From: Parasedimentitalea denitrificans
Lineage (GTDB): Bacteria; Pseudomonadota; Alphaproteobacteria; Rhodobacterales; Rhodobacteraceae
NCBI RefSeq assembly: GCF_011813015.1
Contig: NZ_QHLQ01000019.1
Coordinates: 1 to 64,000 of the forward strand
Length of the DNA stretch: 64,000 nucleotides
Reading direction: 5' to 3'
The notes beneath the pieces are model-generated. The model did no database searches and had not been told where the DNA came from. It saw only the letters and a list, made by a program, of their open reading frames with translations. The translations under genes and the position numbers were made by a program. Shown here one piece after another: positions 33,079 to 43,057 of the stretch. Numbering within the stretch: the first letter of the stretch is position 1; every line of letters starts with the position of its first letter.

Positions 33079-35358
33079 ATGAAACGGACGAGTATCCTTT
33101 TCCAGATTGTTGTGTCGATGGCACTTGCGGCTGTTTTAGTTGCTTTTGTCGTTGGTGATCTGGCTCGTCGCTACGAAACACAGCGACTGACACAACAACT
33201 GTCTGAACAGGCGGACCTTACGGTTTCGTTGCTGGGCGGACTGATGCTGGATGCCATTATCGTCGAGGATGTGCCGGTACTGGAGACAGGGTTGAACGAG
33301 GCGATCTCACGCAATCCCAAAATTTTGGGAATTCAAATCCTGAGTGAAGACCGGACAGTAATTGCCGAGGCCCATACCATCGCATGGGACGAGCCGCGGA
33401 GTTTCGTCATGTATGATCGGCCGCTAGAGTGGGAAGGCATGGTGCCTGCTCATATGGTCGTCAAATGGTCGACCAGTGAAGGCCAGGTTCTGCTTCAGAA
33501 AACGGTGCGTCAGACAATTTTGTGGACGGGCCTGACAGTTGGCGCGCTGTCCTTACTGGTTTTGTGCTTAATCCATATTCTGGCCATGCGGCCTTTGCAT
33601 ATGATTCACCAACGAATGTCAGATGCAATTTCAGGGCTGAAACGACCATCGATACAACTCCCTTGGTATGCTTCACGCGAGTATTCGGCACTGAATTTTT
33701 CGGTTGGAGTGCTGGAGGACACATTTACAGAGCGGGACGAACGCGAGTTTGCCCTGGAGCAGGCTCGCGAAGCGGCGGATGTCGCCAATGGGGCCAAATC
33801 TGAATTCCTGGCCAATATGTCTCATGAAATTCGCACCCCAATGAATGGGGTTATTGGCATGGCAGAGCTGATCCTAGAGACAGATCTGGACGAAGACCAA
33901 AAGATGTACGCCGATACCATTGCCACATCCGGTTCGGCGTTGTTGACGATCATCAACGACATTCTCAACTTCTCAAAGATTGAATCCGGCAAAATGAAGC
34001 TGGAGCTTGATACCTTTAATCTGCAGACCGCCATTGAAGATGTGGTGACATTGCTGTCGCCGGCTGCGGTCGACAAGGGGGTCGAAATAACCCTGCGGTA
34101 TGATCCTGATTTGCCAACAGTTTTTGAGGGTGATGTCGGGCGCATCCGCCAAGTGGTCACCAATATCATTGGCAACGCAGTTAAGTTCACGCTGGAAGGC
34201 TATGTCTTCATCGAAGTTTCCGGTGGGGTGAGCGGTGATCTTTGCGATCTGACCATATCGGTCACGGATACTGGCATTGGCATCCCCGAAGACAAGATCG
34301 ACCATATCTTCAACGCTTTTGAACAGGTGGACGGTGCCGCTACTCGGAACTTTGAGGGCACAGGTCTAGGTCTTGCGATCTCAACCCGGCTATTGCGACT
34401 GATGGGTGGGGAGATTTCAGCTCGCTCTAACCCGGGAGAAGGGTCGGTCTTTACGATGCAGTTGCCGCTGCTGGCCAGTGGCGAAGACTGTGAACCGGTC
34501 TGGGTTGATAGTCTGGACCTGAAAGGTTTGAAGGTTCTGGTTGTCGATGATCTTGAACTGAACAGAACGATCCTTTTTGAGCGCCTGACGACCTGGGGAA
34601 TTCACTGCACATTGGCGTCTTCCGGAGAGGAAGTTCTAGAGATTTTGGCGGCAGCCCGGGAGCGCGGTGAAGCGTTTGATCTGGTGCTGCAAGACTATCA
34701 GATGCCGGGTATGGATGGGCGGGAACTGGCCATCCGGATACGCGCCATTCCGGAGCATGCCAAGTTGCCACTGGTGATCCTTTCGTCGGTTGAGCAGTCG
34801 CTGGATTCAGAGACGAAGCAATTGCTTTCCCCGTGTGAACTGGCCCTGAAGCCGGTGCGATCAGCGCAAATGCATAGTGTGATCAGCCGCTCGTTGCACT
34901 TGGCACCAGAGCCGCCTGTACCTAACCCCGAGATTGCGACTGGGGGACAGCAAGGGAAATTGTTGCGGGTGTTGCTGGCTGAGGACAATAAGACCAATCA
35001 ATTGGTAGTGCGCAAAATGTTAAAGGATGCTCCGGCTGAAACTATTGTCGCTGCAAACGGACTTGAGGCAGTGCAGATGTACCGCGATACCTGTCCTGAT
35101 GTGGTTTTGATGGACATGATGATGCCTGAAATGGATGGGTTGGAAGCAACCATGATCATTCGCGAGTATGAGGATGCGCACAATATTGCCCACTGTCCAA
35201 TTATTGCGCTGACCGCCAATGCGATGCCTGCTGACAAAGACAAATGCTTGCAGGTCGGCATGGATGGTTTCCTGAGCAAGCCAATCAACAAAAAGGCCCT
35301 GTGGGGCGCGATTGCGAAAAACACCGAAACTTCAGTTGTGTTGAAAACCGGAACCTGA
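33079..35358 (+). CDS. hybrid histidine kinase with two receiver domains
   Basis: 759 residues. Two membrane helices (about 7-25 and 155-175) bracket a periplasmic sensor region. HisKA follows with the phospho-His in FLANMSHEIRTPMNG (about 254), then HATPase_c (N box IIGNAVKF, DTGIGIP, GTGLGLAI). Receiver 1 (about 495-615) has VVDD and LVLQDYQMPGMDG; receiver 2 (about 635-745) has LAEDN and VVLMDMMMPEMDG. Both receivers keep the phospho-Asp and the Lys. There is no HPt domain, so a separate phosphotransfer protein or output regulator is expected elsewhere. Paired with the PhnD-like sensor gene. Confidence 0.95.
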   Translation: MKRTSILFQIVVSMALAAVLVAFVVGDLARRYETQRLTQQLSEQADLTVSLLGGLMLDAIIVEDVPVLETGLNEAISRNPKILGIQILSEDRTVIAEAHTIAWDEPRSFVMYDRPLEWEGMVPAHMVVKWSTSEGQVLLQKTVRQTILWTGLTVGALSLLVLCLIHILAMRPLHMIHQRMSDAISGLKRPSIQLPWYASREYSALNFSVGVLEDTFTERDEREFALEQAREAADVANGAKSEFLANMSHEIRTPMNGVIGMAELILETDLDEDQKMYADTIATSGSALLTIINDILNFSKIESGKMKLELDTFNLQTAIEDVVTLLSPAAVDKGVEITLRYDPDLPTVFEGDVGRIRQVVTNIIGNAVKFTLEGYVFIEVSGGVSGDLCDLTISVTDTGIGIPEDKIDHIFNAFEQVDGAATRNFEGTGLGLAISTRLLRLMGGEISARSNPGEGSVFTMQLPLLASGEDCEPVWVDSLDLKGLKVLVVDDLELNRTILFERLTTWGIHCTLASSGEEVLEILAAARERGEAFDLVLQDYQMPGMDGRELAIRIRAIPEHAKLPLVILSSVEQSLDSETKQLLSPCELALKPVRSAQMHSVISRSLHLAPEPPVPNPEIATGGQQGKLLRVLLAEDNKTNQLVVRKMLKDAPAETIVAANGLEAVQMYRDTCPDVVLMDMMMPEMDGLEATMIIREYEDAHNIAHCPIIALTANAMPADKDKCLQVGMDGFLSKPINKKALWGAIAKNTETSVVLKTGT

Positions 35359-35371
35359 CCCCAGGGTCAGG
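35354..35371. terminator. palindrome spanning two convergent stop codons
   Basis: CCTGACCC-CA-GGGTCAGG. The TGA of the histidine kinase and the TGA of znuB on the other strand lie in the two arms, so one 18-bp hairpin serves both 3-prime ends. Confidence 0.6.
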
Positions 35372-36173
35372 TAGAGGGGCTGCGAAACAGCAGGTTGGCA
35401 ACGTTGGATACGGCGAACAGTATTGCTGCAAGGCATACAATTGTTGGCCCTGTAGGGGTGTCAAAAGTAAACGCCAGTTGCAATCCACCAAAGGCTGATA
35501 TGCTGCCAATAAAGGCCGCCATCAGCGCCATGCGTTCCGGGGTGGAGGCAAAGGGCCGGGCCGTTGCAGCGGGAATGATCAGCATCGCGGCAATCAGTAA
35601 AACGCCGACAACTTTGATGGCCACTGCGACAACCAGGGCTAGGGCCAAAGTCAGAACCAGTTGTTCGCGACGTGGGTCAATTCCGGCGGCATAGGCCAGA
35701 TCAGGATTGAGTGTAGCAGTCAGCAAGGCCGACCAGCGCCACCATAACAAGCCTAGGACAAGCAGGGCTCCACCCCAGATCACCGTCAGATCCATCGGGC
35801 CAACGGCCAGAATCTCGCCAAACAGGTAGGCCATCAGGTCAATTCGCACACCCTGCAAGAACGACACAGCCACCAGACCAAAGGCCAGCGCTGAATGGGC
35901 GAGGACGCCCAAGACCGTATCCATGGCGTAGCCTCGGTTGCTGAGCGTGGAAACGGTGGCGGCCATTAACAGCGAGACAATCAACACCCCTGCAAAAATC
36001 GACATTTCAAAGCTAAGTGCCAGCGCCACCCCTAGAATTGAGGCATGTGCGGTGGCGTCGCCGAAATAGGCCATTCGACGCCAAACGACGAAACACCCAA
36101 GTGGGGCAGCAGCGATGGCAACCCCAAGTCCGGCCAGCGCCGCGTAGATTAGAAAGCTGTCGAACAGAATCAT
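35367..36173 (-). CDS. znuB: zinc ABC transporter permease ZnuB
   Basis: 268 residues, highly hydrophobic, with about eight membrane helices, of the ABC-3 (ZnuB/TroC) permease family. It overlaps znuC by four bases (ATGA) and ends the zur-znuC-znuB operon. It would carry zinc from ZnuA across the inner membrane. Confidence 0.94.
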   Translation of the reverse strand: MILFDSFLIYAALAGLGVAIAAAPLGCFVVWRRMAYFGDATAHASILGVALALSFEMSIFAGVLIVSLLMAATVSTLSNRGYAMDTVLGVLAHSALAFGLVAVSFLQGVRIDLMAYLFGEILAVGPMDLTVIWGGALLVLGLLWWRWSALLTATLNPDLAYAAGIDPRREQLVLTLALALVVAVAIKVVGVLLIAAMLIIPAATARPFASTPERMALMAAFIGSISAFGGLQLAFTFDTPTGPTIVCLAAILFAVSNVANLLFRSPST

Positions 36174-36922
36174 TCTGCGGCCTCGTGATTGTGGTGGTCG
36201 TGATCGCAGTCGCTGTCATGCGAGTGGTTGTGTTCATGGCGGTACAGCGCCAGCGCCCCATGGGTTCCGGTGCCGAATAGCGCACGATATTCGGGGGCCG
36301 ATGCAACCTGCTCGGGTTCGCCCTCGCAACAGACATGACCATTCAGGCAGATCACCCGGTCCGAGGCCGCCATGACCACATGCAATTCATGGCTGACCAT
36401 CAGGACAGCGCAGCCCAGTTGTTGGCGAACGGTTTCGATCTGCTGATAGAAAGAGGCGGAACCGGGTTGGTCCAACCCTTGGGTTGCCTCATCCAGAATG
36501 AGCAGTTGCGGATCACACAGCAGGGCGCGGGCCAGCAGAACCCGTTGAAACTGCCCGCCGGACAGGCGCGACATTTGCCGATCTGCCAGATTAGCCGCAC
36601 CGGCCCGGTCAAGAGCTGTCTTTGCGACGGAATTGGACACGCGTTTAGGCAGGCTTAGGAACCGGCGCACAGTCAGGGGCAGGGTGGCGTCGATATGCAG
36701 CTTTTGCGGAACATAGCCGATGCGCAGGTCGGGGGCGCGGTTGATCTGGCCAGAGCTGGGCTGCAAAGCGCCAATGATGGATCGCAAAAGCGTTGATTTA
36801 CCCGAGCCATTTGGCCCGACGACTGTGACGATTTCACCTTTGGTGATGCTAAAATTGACATCGGTCAGAACGGGATTGCCGCTGTGGCGAACGCTAAGGT
36901 TCTGTAACGTAACAAGGCTCAT
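36170..36922 (-). CDS. znuC: zinc ABC transporter ATPase ZnuC
   Basis: 250 residues from the ATG at 36922 (MSLVTLQNLSV); a longer in-frame extension to 37063 lies inside zur and is not credible. Walker A GPNGSGKST, signature LSGGQFQR and Walker B LLILDEAT are present. A His-rich C-terminus (HEHNHSHDSDCDHDHHNH) could bind zinc. The start overlaps the zur stop (ATGA). Confidence 0.95.
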   Translation of the reverse strand: MSLVTLQNLSVRHSGNPVLTDVNFSITKGEIVTVVGPNGSGKSTLLRSIIGALQPSSGQINRAPDLRIGYVPQKLHIDATLPLTVRRFLSLPKRVSNSVAKTALDRAGAANLADRQMSRLSGGQFQRVLLARALLCDPQLLILDEATQGLDQPGSASFYQQIETVRQQLGCAVLMVSHELHVVMAASDRVICLNGHVCCEGEPEQVASAPEYRALFGTGTHGALALYRHEHNHSHDSDCDHDHHNHEAAE

Positions 36923-37401
36923 GATGCGGGGTGGTCCTGGCATTTCGGGCACAGGCCTTCGACTTCGACCACAGTGCCTTCGATCTGAAAGCCGACCTCT
37001 TGTGCCAGTTGCCCCAATTGCCCCTCGTTCAGGTTGGTATGAGTTTCGGCCACGGCGTTGCACTGGCGGCAGATCATGAAAATGGGCGCGTGTCTTTCGC
37101 CTGGATGGGTGCAGGCGATAAAGGCGTTCAGCCGCTCGATTTTATGGGCGAAACCATGTTTGACCAGAAAGTCCAACGCGCGATAGGCGACTGGGGGTTG
37201 AGAACCAAGACCTTCGTTTCGAAGGTGGTCTAGAATATCATACGCCCCAAGAGACTGGTGTTGTTGCAGCAGAATTTCCAAAACGCGGCGACGTACCGGG
37301 GTTAGCTGTAGCCCCTGTTCACTGCAATGTTGATCCGCCGCTGCAACGCAATCGCTGATGCAGTTTGCATGGTTGTGCGTTGTAAAGCCGATGGATCCCA
37401 T
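36919..37401 (-). CDS. zur: zinc uptake regulator Zur
   Basis: 160 residues of the Fur family. The winged-helix (LTPVRRRVLEILLQQHQSLGAY) is followed by the metal-binding part with two CXXC pairs (CRQC and CPKC) that hold the structural zinc. The genomic context (znuC and znuB downstream, znuA divergent) makes it Zur rather than Fur or Mur. It would repress the two divergent operons when zinc is plentiful. Confidence 0.94.
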   Translation of the reverse strand: MGSIGFTTHNHANCISDCVAAADQHCSEQGLQLTPVRRRVLEILLQQHQSLGAYDILDHLRNEGLGSQPPVAYRALDFLVKHGFAHKIERLNAFIACTHPGERHAPIFMICRQCNAVAETHTNLNEGQLGQLAQEVGFQIEGTVVEVEGLCPKCQDHPAS

Positions 37402-37441
37402 CTGTCACGTCTCCGCTGGGTTAGGTCATTTAGCGCTTGAT

Positions 37442-37458
37442 ATGTTATAGTATGACAT
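37442..37458. promoter_or_regulatory. Zur box 1
   Basis: ATGTTATAGTATGACAT, an imperfect palindrome that closely fits the ATGTTATANTATAACAT Zur consensus. It lies in the zur-znuA divergent promoter. Confidence 0.82.
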
Positions 37459-37473
37459 TTAACAAGCCGTGTA

Positions 37474-37490
37474 ATGTTATAAGATCACAT
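37474..37490. promoter_or_regulatory. Zur box 2
   Basis: ATGTTATAAGATCACAT, a second, weaker copy 32 bases from box 1 (about three helical turns). It ends just before the preferred znuA start. Confidence 0.68.
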
Positions 37491-37500
37491 GAGGCGCTTT

Positions 37501-38538
37501 ATGTTACGAACAACTGCAATCACAGCCATGGCAAGTTTGCTATTCACCAGCGCGGGGCAGGCCGATGTGCCGCGTGTTGCGACAGATATCGCTCCGGTGC
37601 ATGGGCTGGTTGCGCGGGTGATGCAAGGAGTGGGGACGCCGGACCTAGTGGTGCAGCCGGGGGCTTCGCCGCATGGTTATTCGATGCGCCCGTCCGAGGC
37701 TCTGGCCCTGAACCGCGCGGATTTTGTATTTTGGATGGGCGAGGCGCTGACTCCGTGGCTGGAGGGATCAGTTGAAACGCTGGCCGCGGATGCAACTGTG
37801 GTTGAGTTGCTGGACAGCGACGGGGTGATTGCTCTGCCGTTCCGAGAAGGCGCGCGGTTTGCGGCACACGACGATCATCACGCAGAAGAGGGTCATGAGG
37901 ATGCGCATGAAGAGGGCGAACATGACCACGACGGCCATGAGGATGCTCATGAAGAGGGTGAACACGACCACGACGGTCATGACTACGGGCACGAAGACGG
38001 TGGTCATGACCACGATCACGGGCATGAGGGTGTAGATCCACATGCTTGGCTATCACCAGAGAACGGCAAACTGTGGCTAGATCTGATCGCTACTGAGTTG
38101 ACAAAGCATGATCCAGATAACGCCGAGGCCTACCGTGCGAACGCGGTGGCGGGCAGGGCAGAGATTGATCAGGCTGTGGTTACAGTCGACGCTGGATTGG
38201 CACCATTGCGGAGCGGCGGCTTTGTGGTGTTCCATGATGCCTATCAGTACTTTGAGGCCAGTTTTGACCTGTCGGCACTGGGGGCAATTTCACTTAGCGA
38301 CGCGTCGTCGCCCAGCCCGGCACGGATCGCCGAGGTGCGAGATACGGTGGCAGAACTGGGGGCAAGCTGTGTGTTCTCGGAACCGCAGTTCAATCCGGGA
38401 TTGGTGGCGACGGTTCTGGATGGGACTGGGGCCAAGACAGCTGTGATTGATCCGATGGGAACAGAGATTCCGCTGGGGCCGCAGTTTTATACGACTTTGC
38501 TAATGGATCTGGGTCAACGTATGGCTGACTGCTCTTAA
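37501..38538 (+). CDS. znuA: zinc-binding protein ZnuA
   Basis: About 345 residues. A signal peptide (MLRTTAITAMASLLFTSAGQA) is followed by a ZnuA/cluster A-I substrate-binding fold (APVHGLVARVM, VDPHAWLSPENG). A His/Asp/Glu-rich loop (about 117-180) includes two near-identical 14-residue units (GHEDAHEEGEHDHD); such loops capture zinc in ZnuA. The ATG at 37501 is preferred because GAGG lies 6 bases upstream; the earlier ATG at 37489 overlaps Zur box 2. Confidence 0.95.
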   Translation: MLRTTAITAMASLLFTSAGQADVPRVATDIAPVHGLVARVMQGVGTPDLVVQPGASPHGYSMRPSEALALNRADFVFWMGEALTPWLEGSVETLAADATVVELLDSDGVIALPFREGARFAAHDDHHAEEGHEDAHEEGEHDHDGHEDAHEEGEHDHDGHDYGHEDGGHDHDHGHEGVDPHAWLSPENGKLWLDLIATELTKHDPDNAEAYRANAVAGRAEIDQAVVTVDAGLAPLRSGGFVVFHDAYQYFEASFDLSALGAISLSDASSPSPARIAEVRDTVAELGASCVFSEPQFNPGLVATVLDGTGAKTAVIDPMGTEIPLGPQFYTTLLMDLGQRMADCS

Positions 38539-38546
38539 CAAAATGC

Positions 38547-38577
38547 AACAGCCCCGCCGCAAGCGACGGGGCTGTTG
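38547..38577 (+). terminator. terminator after znuA
   Basis: CAACAGCCCCG pairs with CGGGGCTGTTG and is followed by TTTG on the plus strand. It also lies just beyond the gcvP stop on the other strand. Confidence 0.82.
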
Positions 38578-38598
38578 TTTGATGTGCGACCTGACGGA

Positions 38599-41454
38599 TC
38601 AGGCGTCGTCTTCGTATTCCGACATTGCTGGGCAGGTGCAGACCAGGTTGCGGTCGCCATAGGCGTTATCAACCCGGTTGACCGGCGACCAGTATTTGTC
38701 GACACCCAGAGAACCTGGAGGGAAGCAGGCCACTTCGCGGGTGTAGGGACGATCCCAGTCACCCACCAGATCCCGCACTGTGTGTGGTGCGTTTTTCAGT
38801 GGGTTGTTCTCGGCGTCGATCTTACCATCGATGACATCCTGCGCCTCGGCCCGGATGGACAGCATCGCATCGCAGAACCGGTCTAGCTCGGCTTTGGGCT
38901 CTGACTCGGTTGGTTCGACCATCAGCGTGCCAGCCACTGGCCAGGACATGGTTGGTGCGTGGAACCCGCTGTCGACCAGACGTTTTGCAACGTCATCAAC
39001 AGTGATGTTGCCCGCATCCGCCAGAGGGCGCGTGTCGAGAATACATTCGTGTGCCACGCGACCGGTTTTGGATGTGTAAAGAATGCCATAGGCATCTTTC
39101 AGACGGGCCGCGATGTAGTTGGCGTTCAGAATGGCAACCTTGGTTGCTTGGGTCAGACCTGCGCCACCCATCAGCAGGACATAGGCCCAGCTGACCGGCA
39201 GGATCGATGGCGAACCGAAGGGGGCTGCCGAAACCGGACCAACTGCGGAACCATACTCGGGGTGGCCGGGCAGGTGCTCGATCAGGTGAGATCTGACACC
39301 GATCGGACCCATGCCGGGGCCGCCGCCGCCGTGAGGAATGCAGAAGGTTTTGTGCAGGTTCAGGTGGGACACGTCGCCGCCGATTTTGCCGGGCTGGGCA
39401 AGGCCCACCATGGCGTTCATGTTGGCGCCATCGATATAAACCTGACCGCCGTGATCATGAGTGATCTGGCAAACCTCTTGCACGGTTTCTTCGAACACAC
39501 CGTGGGTGGACGGGTAGGTGATCATGCAGGCAGCCAAAGCATCGGAATGCTTTTCGGCCTTCTCGCGGAAATCAGCCAGGTCGATGTTGCCGTCTTCATC
39601 CGCTTTGACCGGAACCACCTTGTAGCCAACCATCTGGGCGGTGGCGGGGTTGGTGCCGTGCGCCGAAGTTGGGATAAGGCAAACGTTGCGGCCACCCTGA
39701 CCGTTGGCCGCGTGGTAATTGCGGATAGTCAGAAGGCCGGCGTATTCACCCTGCGCACCCGAGTTGGGCTGCTGGGAAATGGCGTCGTAACCGGTGATCT
39801 GACACAGCTTGTCGTTCAGATCGTTGATCATCTCATGATAACCCTGCGCCTGATCCTGCGGCACAAAGGGGTGCAGGCTGGCGAACTCAGGCCATGTTAC
39901 TGGGATCATTTCCACTGTGGCGTTCAGCTTCATTGTGCAAGAGCCCAGCGGGATCATCGACCGATCCAGCGCCAGATCGCGGTCAGCCAAGCGACGCATG
40001 TAGCGCGTGATCTCTGCCTCGGCCCGGTTCTTGTGGAAGATCGGGTGGGTCAGATACTCGCTTTCGCGCAGGGCGTAATCTGGCAGACGATAGGCGCGGT
40101 TTGCAACGCTGTCGTCTTTCTTGTCGATGCCAAAAGCACCCCAGACGGCTTCGATTGTTTCTGGGCGGGTCTGCTCGTCCAGGCTAACGCCGATCTTGGT
40201 TTCGCCGATCTTGCGCAGGTTGATGCCACGGGCAACGGCGGCTTCCATAACGGTTTTCTGCAATGGGCCAACTTCGACAGTGATGGTGTCAAAGAAGACT
40301 TCTGGTTCAACCTTGTAGCCGTTTTCTTCGAGGCCTGCAGCCAGACGCGAAGTTTTGCGGTGCACGGACTGGGCAATCGCTTTGATGCCATCAGGGCCGT
40401 GATAAACCGCATACATGGACGCCATGACAGCCAGCAGCGCCTGAGCGGTACAGACGTTGGAGTTGGCTTTTTCGCGGCGGATGTGCTGCTCGCGGGTTTG
40501 CAGCGCCAGGCGGTAGGCCTTGTTGCCGTGGGAATCGATCGACACACCAATGATGCGGCCTGGCATAGAGCGCTTGAGCTTGTCAGTGGTGGCCATATAG
40601 GCGGCGTGTGGACCGCCATAGCCCATCGGAACACCAAAACGCTGGGTCGAGCCGATGGCGATATCGGCACCCATTTCACCAGGCGATTTCAGCAGCGCCA
40701 GTGACAGGATGTCGGCGGCAACAATGGCGAGGCCTTTGTTAGCATGCAATGCGGCGATTTCGTCAGTGAAATCACGCACATGACCGTAGGTACCGGGGTA
40801 CTGGAAGATGGCGCCAAAGACGGTTTCGGCGACCAGCTCATCTGGGTTAGCAACGATAACCTCGACACCCAGTGGTGCGGCACGGGTTTTGATCACGGCG
40901 ATTGTCTGCGCGTGACAGTTGGCGTCGACAAAGAAGGCTGCGTTATTGGCCTTGGAACGGCTGCTGCGCTTGGCCATGGCCATAGCTTCGGCAGCGGCGG
41001 TTGCTTCGTCCAGCAGCGAGGCATTGGCAATGTCCATGCCGGTGAAATCGCTGACCATGGTCTGGAAGTTCAACAGTGCCTCAAGACGGCCTTGCGAGAT
41101 TTCTGGCTGATACGGAGTATAGGCGGTGTACCAGGCAGGATTTTCCAGGATGTTGCGCAGGATAGGCGCAGGCGTAGTGGTGCCGTAATAGCCCTGACCG
41201 ATCAGAGAGGTCAGCACCTTGTTCTTGCTTGCGACCTCTTTCATGTGGAACAGCGCGTCGCGCTCGGTCATGGCAGGACCCCAGTCCAGGGCCTCGGCCT
41301 GACGGATCGAGGCTGGGACCGTTGCGTCGATCATCTCGTCCAGGGTTTTAAAGCCAATAACCTGCAACATGTCAGCCATTTCACGTGGGCTGGGGCCAAT
41401 GTGGCGGCGGTTGGCAAAATCATAGGCTTCGTAATCGGTCAGCTTGAAGGCCAT
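38599..41454 (-). CDS. gcvP: glycine dehydrogenase (decarboxylating), GcvP
   Basis: 951 residues from the ATG at 41454 ([20 protein letters not shown]), with AAGGA upstream. A 69-residue upstream extension of the frame has no family similarity and is discarded. This is the single-chain P-protein of the glycine cleavage system: it decarboxylates glycine and passes the aminomethyl group to GcvH. The PLP lysine is in [19 protein letters not shown]. Normal length. It is the last gene of a gcvT-gcvH-gcvP operon. Confidence 0.97.
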   Translation of the reverse strand: MAFKLTDYEAYDFANRRHIGPSPREMADMLQVIGFKTLDEMIDATVPASIRQAEALDWGPAMTERDALFHMKEVASKNKVLTSLIGQGYYGTTTPAPILRNILENPAWYTAYTPYQPEISQGRLEALLNFQTMVSDFTGMDIANASLLDEATAAAEAMAMAKRSSRSKANNAAFFVDANCHAQTIAVIKTRAAPLGVEVIVANPDELVAETVFGAIFQYPGTYGHVRDFTDEIAALHANKGLAIVAADILSLALLKSPGEMGADIAIGSTQRFGVPMGYGGPHAAYMATTDKLKRSMPGRIIGVSIDSHGNKAYRLALQTREQHIRREKANSNVCTAQALLAVMASMYAVYHGPDGIKAIAQSVHRKTSRLAAGLEENGYKVEPEVFFDTITVEVGPLQKTVMEAAVARGINLRKIGETKIGVSLDEQTRPETIEAVWGAFGIDKKDDSVANRAYRLPDYALRESEYLTHPIFHKNRAEAEITRYMRRLADRDLALDRSMIPLGSCTMKLNATVEMIPVTWPEFASLHPFVPQDQAQGYHEMINDLNDKLCQITGYDAISQQPNSGAQGEYAGLLTIRNYHAANGQGGRNVCLIPTSAHGTNPATAQMVGYKVVPVKADEDGNIDLADFREKAEKHSDALAACMITYPSTHGVFEETVQEVCQITHDHGGQVYIDGANMNAMVGLAQPGKIGGDVSHLNLHKTFCIPHGGGGPGMGPIGVRSHLIEHLPGHPEYGSAVGPVSAAPFGSPSILPVSWAYVLLMGGAGLTQATKVAILNANYIAARLKDAYGILYTSKTGRVAHECILDTRPLADAGNITVDDVAKRLVDSGFHAPTMSWPVAGTLMVEPTESEPKAELDRFCDAMLSIRAEAQDVIDGKIDAENNPLKNAPHTVRDLVGDWDRPYTREVACFPPGSLGVDKYWSPVNRVDNAYGDRNLVCTCPAMSEYEDDA

Positions 41455-41527
41455 GGGGGTGTTCCTTTGGAAGGGTCTGCGCGTGCCGGGGCTTCGAGAG
41501 CCTCCGGTGGGGAGTTTGTGGTGAAGC

Positions 41528-41552
41528 GGAAACTGTCCGGGGGACAGTTTCC
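41528..41552 (-). other. intercistronic hairpin between gcvH and gcvP
   Basis: GGAAACTGTCC and its exact complement around a 3-base loop, in the 122-base gap between gcvH and gcvP. No U-tract follows. It is probably an RNA-stability or processing element. Confidence 0.65.
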
Positions 41553-41576
41553 ACCTCAAACGGGCGGAGCCCAAAT

Positions 41577-41942
41577 TTAGCCGATGAAGGCTTTGTAGCC
41601 ATCCAGATCCATCAGATCTTCTAGCTGATCCGCGTTGGTTAGCTTGATCTTGTAGATCCAAGCGTCGCCTTCGGGGCTTTCGTTCAGGGAACCTGGGTTG
41701 TCTTCGAGAGCGCCATTGGCTTCGATGACTTCACCGTCAACTGCGGCATAGATTTCTGAGGCGGCTTTGACGGATTCGATAACGCCGATGTCGTCGCCTT
41801 TTTCAAAGTCGTCGCCGACTTCTTTCTGCTCGACAAATACGATCTCGCCCAGCTGGTCAGCGGCGTGTTGGGTGATGCCTACGGTGGCGGTTTCACCTTC
41901 AACGGTCAGCCATTCGTGCTCTTCGGAATAATAAGTTGTCAT
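41577..41942 (-). CDS. gcvH: glycine cleavage H protein
   Basis: 121 residues, the usual length. The lipoyl lysine is in [18 protein letters not shown]. It shuttles the aminomethyl intermediate between GcvP and GcvT. It lies 17 bases after the gcvT stop. Confidence 0.97.
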   Translation of the reverse strand: MTTYYSEEHEWLTVEGETATVGITQHAADQLGEIVFVEQKEVGDDFEKGDDIGVIESVKAASEIYAAVDGEVIEANGALEDNPGSLNESPEGDAWIYKIKLTNADQLEDLMDLDGYKAFIG

Positions 41943-41959
41943 TGTTCGGCTCCTGGACT

Positions 41960-43057
41960 TTAGCGTTTGTAATTCTGGGTGACGAAAGGCATTGCAGCGA
42001 TTTCAGCAGGTTGCGTCTTGCCGCGAATGAGAAGATTGACTTGTGTTCCTGGTTCGCTGTGTTCGGTTGCGACATATCCCATTGCAACCGGCGCGCCAAC
42101 CGTTGGACCAAATCCGCCCGAGGTGATGGAGCCAATGGTGTTGCCGTCGGCATCTTGTACTTCGACACCGGCACGGGCGGGCGCGCGGCCTGTTGGTTTG
42201 ATGCCAACCAGTTTCTTGGAAACACCTTCGGCCAGATCACGCTGGATGCGTTCGGCACCAGGGAAGCCACCTTCTTCGCGGCGGCGTTTTTGCATGGCCC
42301 AGGTCAGCGAGGCCTCGACCGGCGAGGTCGAGTTGTTGATGTCATTGCCATAGAGGCACAGGCCGGATTCCAGACGCAGGCTGTCGCGGGCGCCAAGGCC
42401 AACGGGTTCGCAGTCGTCATGGGCAAGGAAAGCGCGGCAGACCTCGACGGCTTTGTCTTCGGGGATGGAGATTTCAAAGCCGTCTTCGCCGGTGTAGCCG
42501 AGGCGTGAAATGCGGCATTCGACGCCGTTGATGTCGGCAACCATGGTCTGCATGAATGTCATTTCACGCGCAGCTGGGCAGATGTCGCCAACTACGTTTT
42601 CAGCGGCAGGACCCTGTACCGCAACCAATGCGCGGTCAAAAATTTCGGTGACTTCAACACCATCCAGGTTTTTCGCCATGTGCGGGATGTCCTGATGACG
42701 CATGGATGCGTTGACGACCAGGAACAGGTGATCGCCGGCGTTGGCCACAATCAGGTCATCCATGATGCCGCCGTCGGGGTTGGTAAAGAAGGTGTAGCGC
42801 GCTTTGCCTTCTTTTAGAGTGGTCATCGCGGAAGGCACCAGTGTTTCCAGCTTTTCGGCTGCACCTTCACCGCGCAGGATCACCTGACCCATGTGGCTGA
42901 CGTCAAATAGACCGGCCTTGGTGCGGGTGTGGTTGTGCTCGCCCATGATGCCCATGGGGTATTGTACTGGCATTTCCCAGCCGGCGAAATCCACCATCTT
43001 GCCGCCAAGTTCAACGTGCAGATCATATAACGGGGTACGTTTTGGCGCGTCAGTCAT
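41960..43057 (-). CDS. gcvT: aminomethyltransferase GcvT
   Basis: 365 residues, typical T-protein. Opening TPLYDLHVELGGKMVDFAGWEMPVQY and the GLFDVSHMGQ motif are hallmarks. It releases ammonia and forms 5,10-methylene-tetrahydrofolate. First gene of the operon. I see no recognisable glycine riboswitch in its leader; control by the divergent XRE-cupin regulator is a possible alternative. Confidence 0.97.
   Translation of the reverse strand: MTDAPKRTPLYDLHVELGGKMVDFAGWEMPVQYPMGIMGEHNHTRTKAGLFDVSHMGQVILRGEGAAEKLETLVPSAMTTLKEGKARYTFFTNPDGGIMDDLIVANAGDHLFLVVNASMRHQDIPHMAKNLDGVEVTEIFDRALVAVQGPAAENVVGDICPAAREMTFMQTMVADINGVECRISRLGYTGEDGFEISIPEDKAVEVCRAFLAHDDCEPVGLGARDSLRLESGLCLYGNDINNSTSPVEASLTWAMQKRRREEGGFPGAERIQRDLAEGVSKKLVGIKPTGRAPARAGVEVQDADGNTIGSITSGGFGPTVGAPVAMGYVATEHSEPGTQVNLLIRGKTQPAEIAAMPFVTQNYKR

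Noticed and set aside
38959-40704. A 581-codon plus-strand frame opposite gcvP
   Set aside because: gcvP is certain on the minus strand; the antisense frame has no recognisable domain or ribosome site.
41455-41661. N-terminal extension of the gcvP frame by 69 residues
   Set aside because: No ribosome site and no similarity to P-proteins; the ATG at 41454 starts the conserved sequence.
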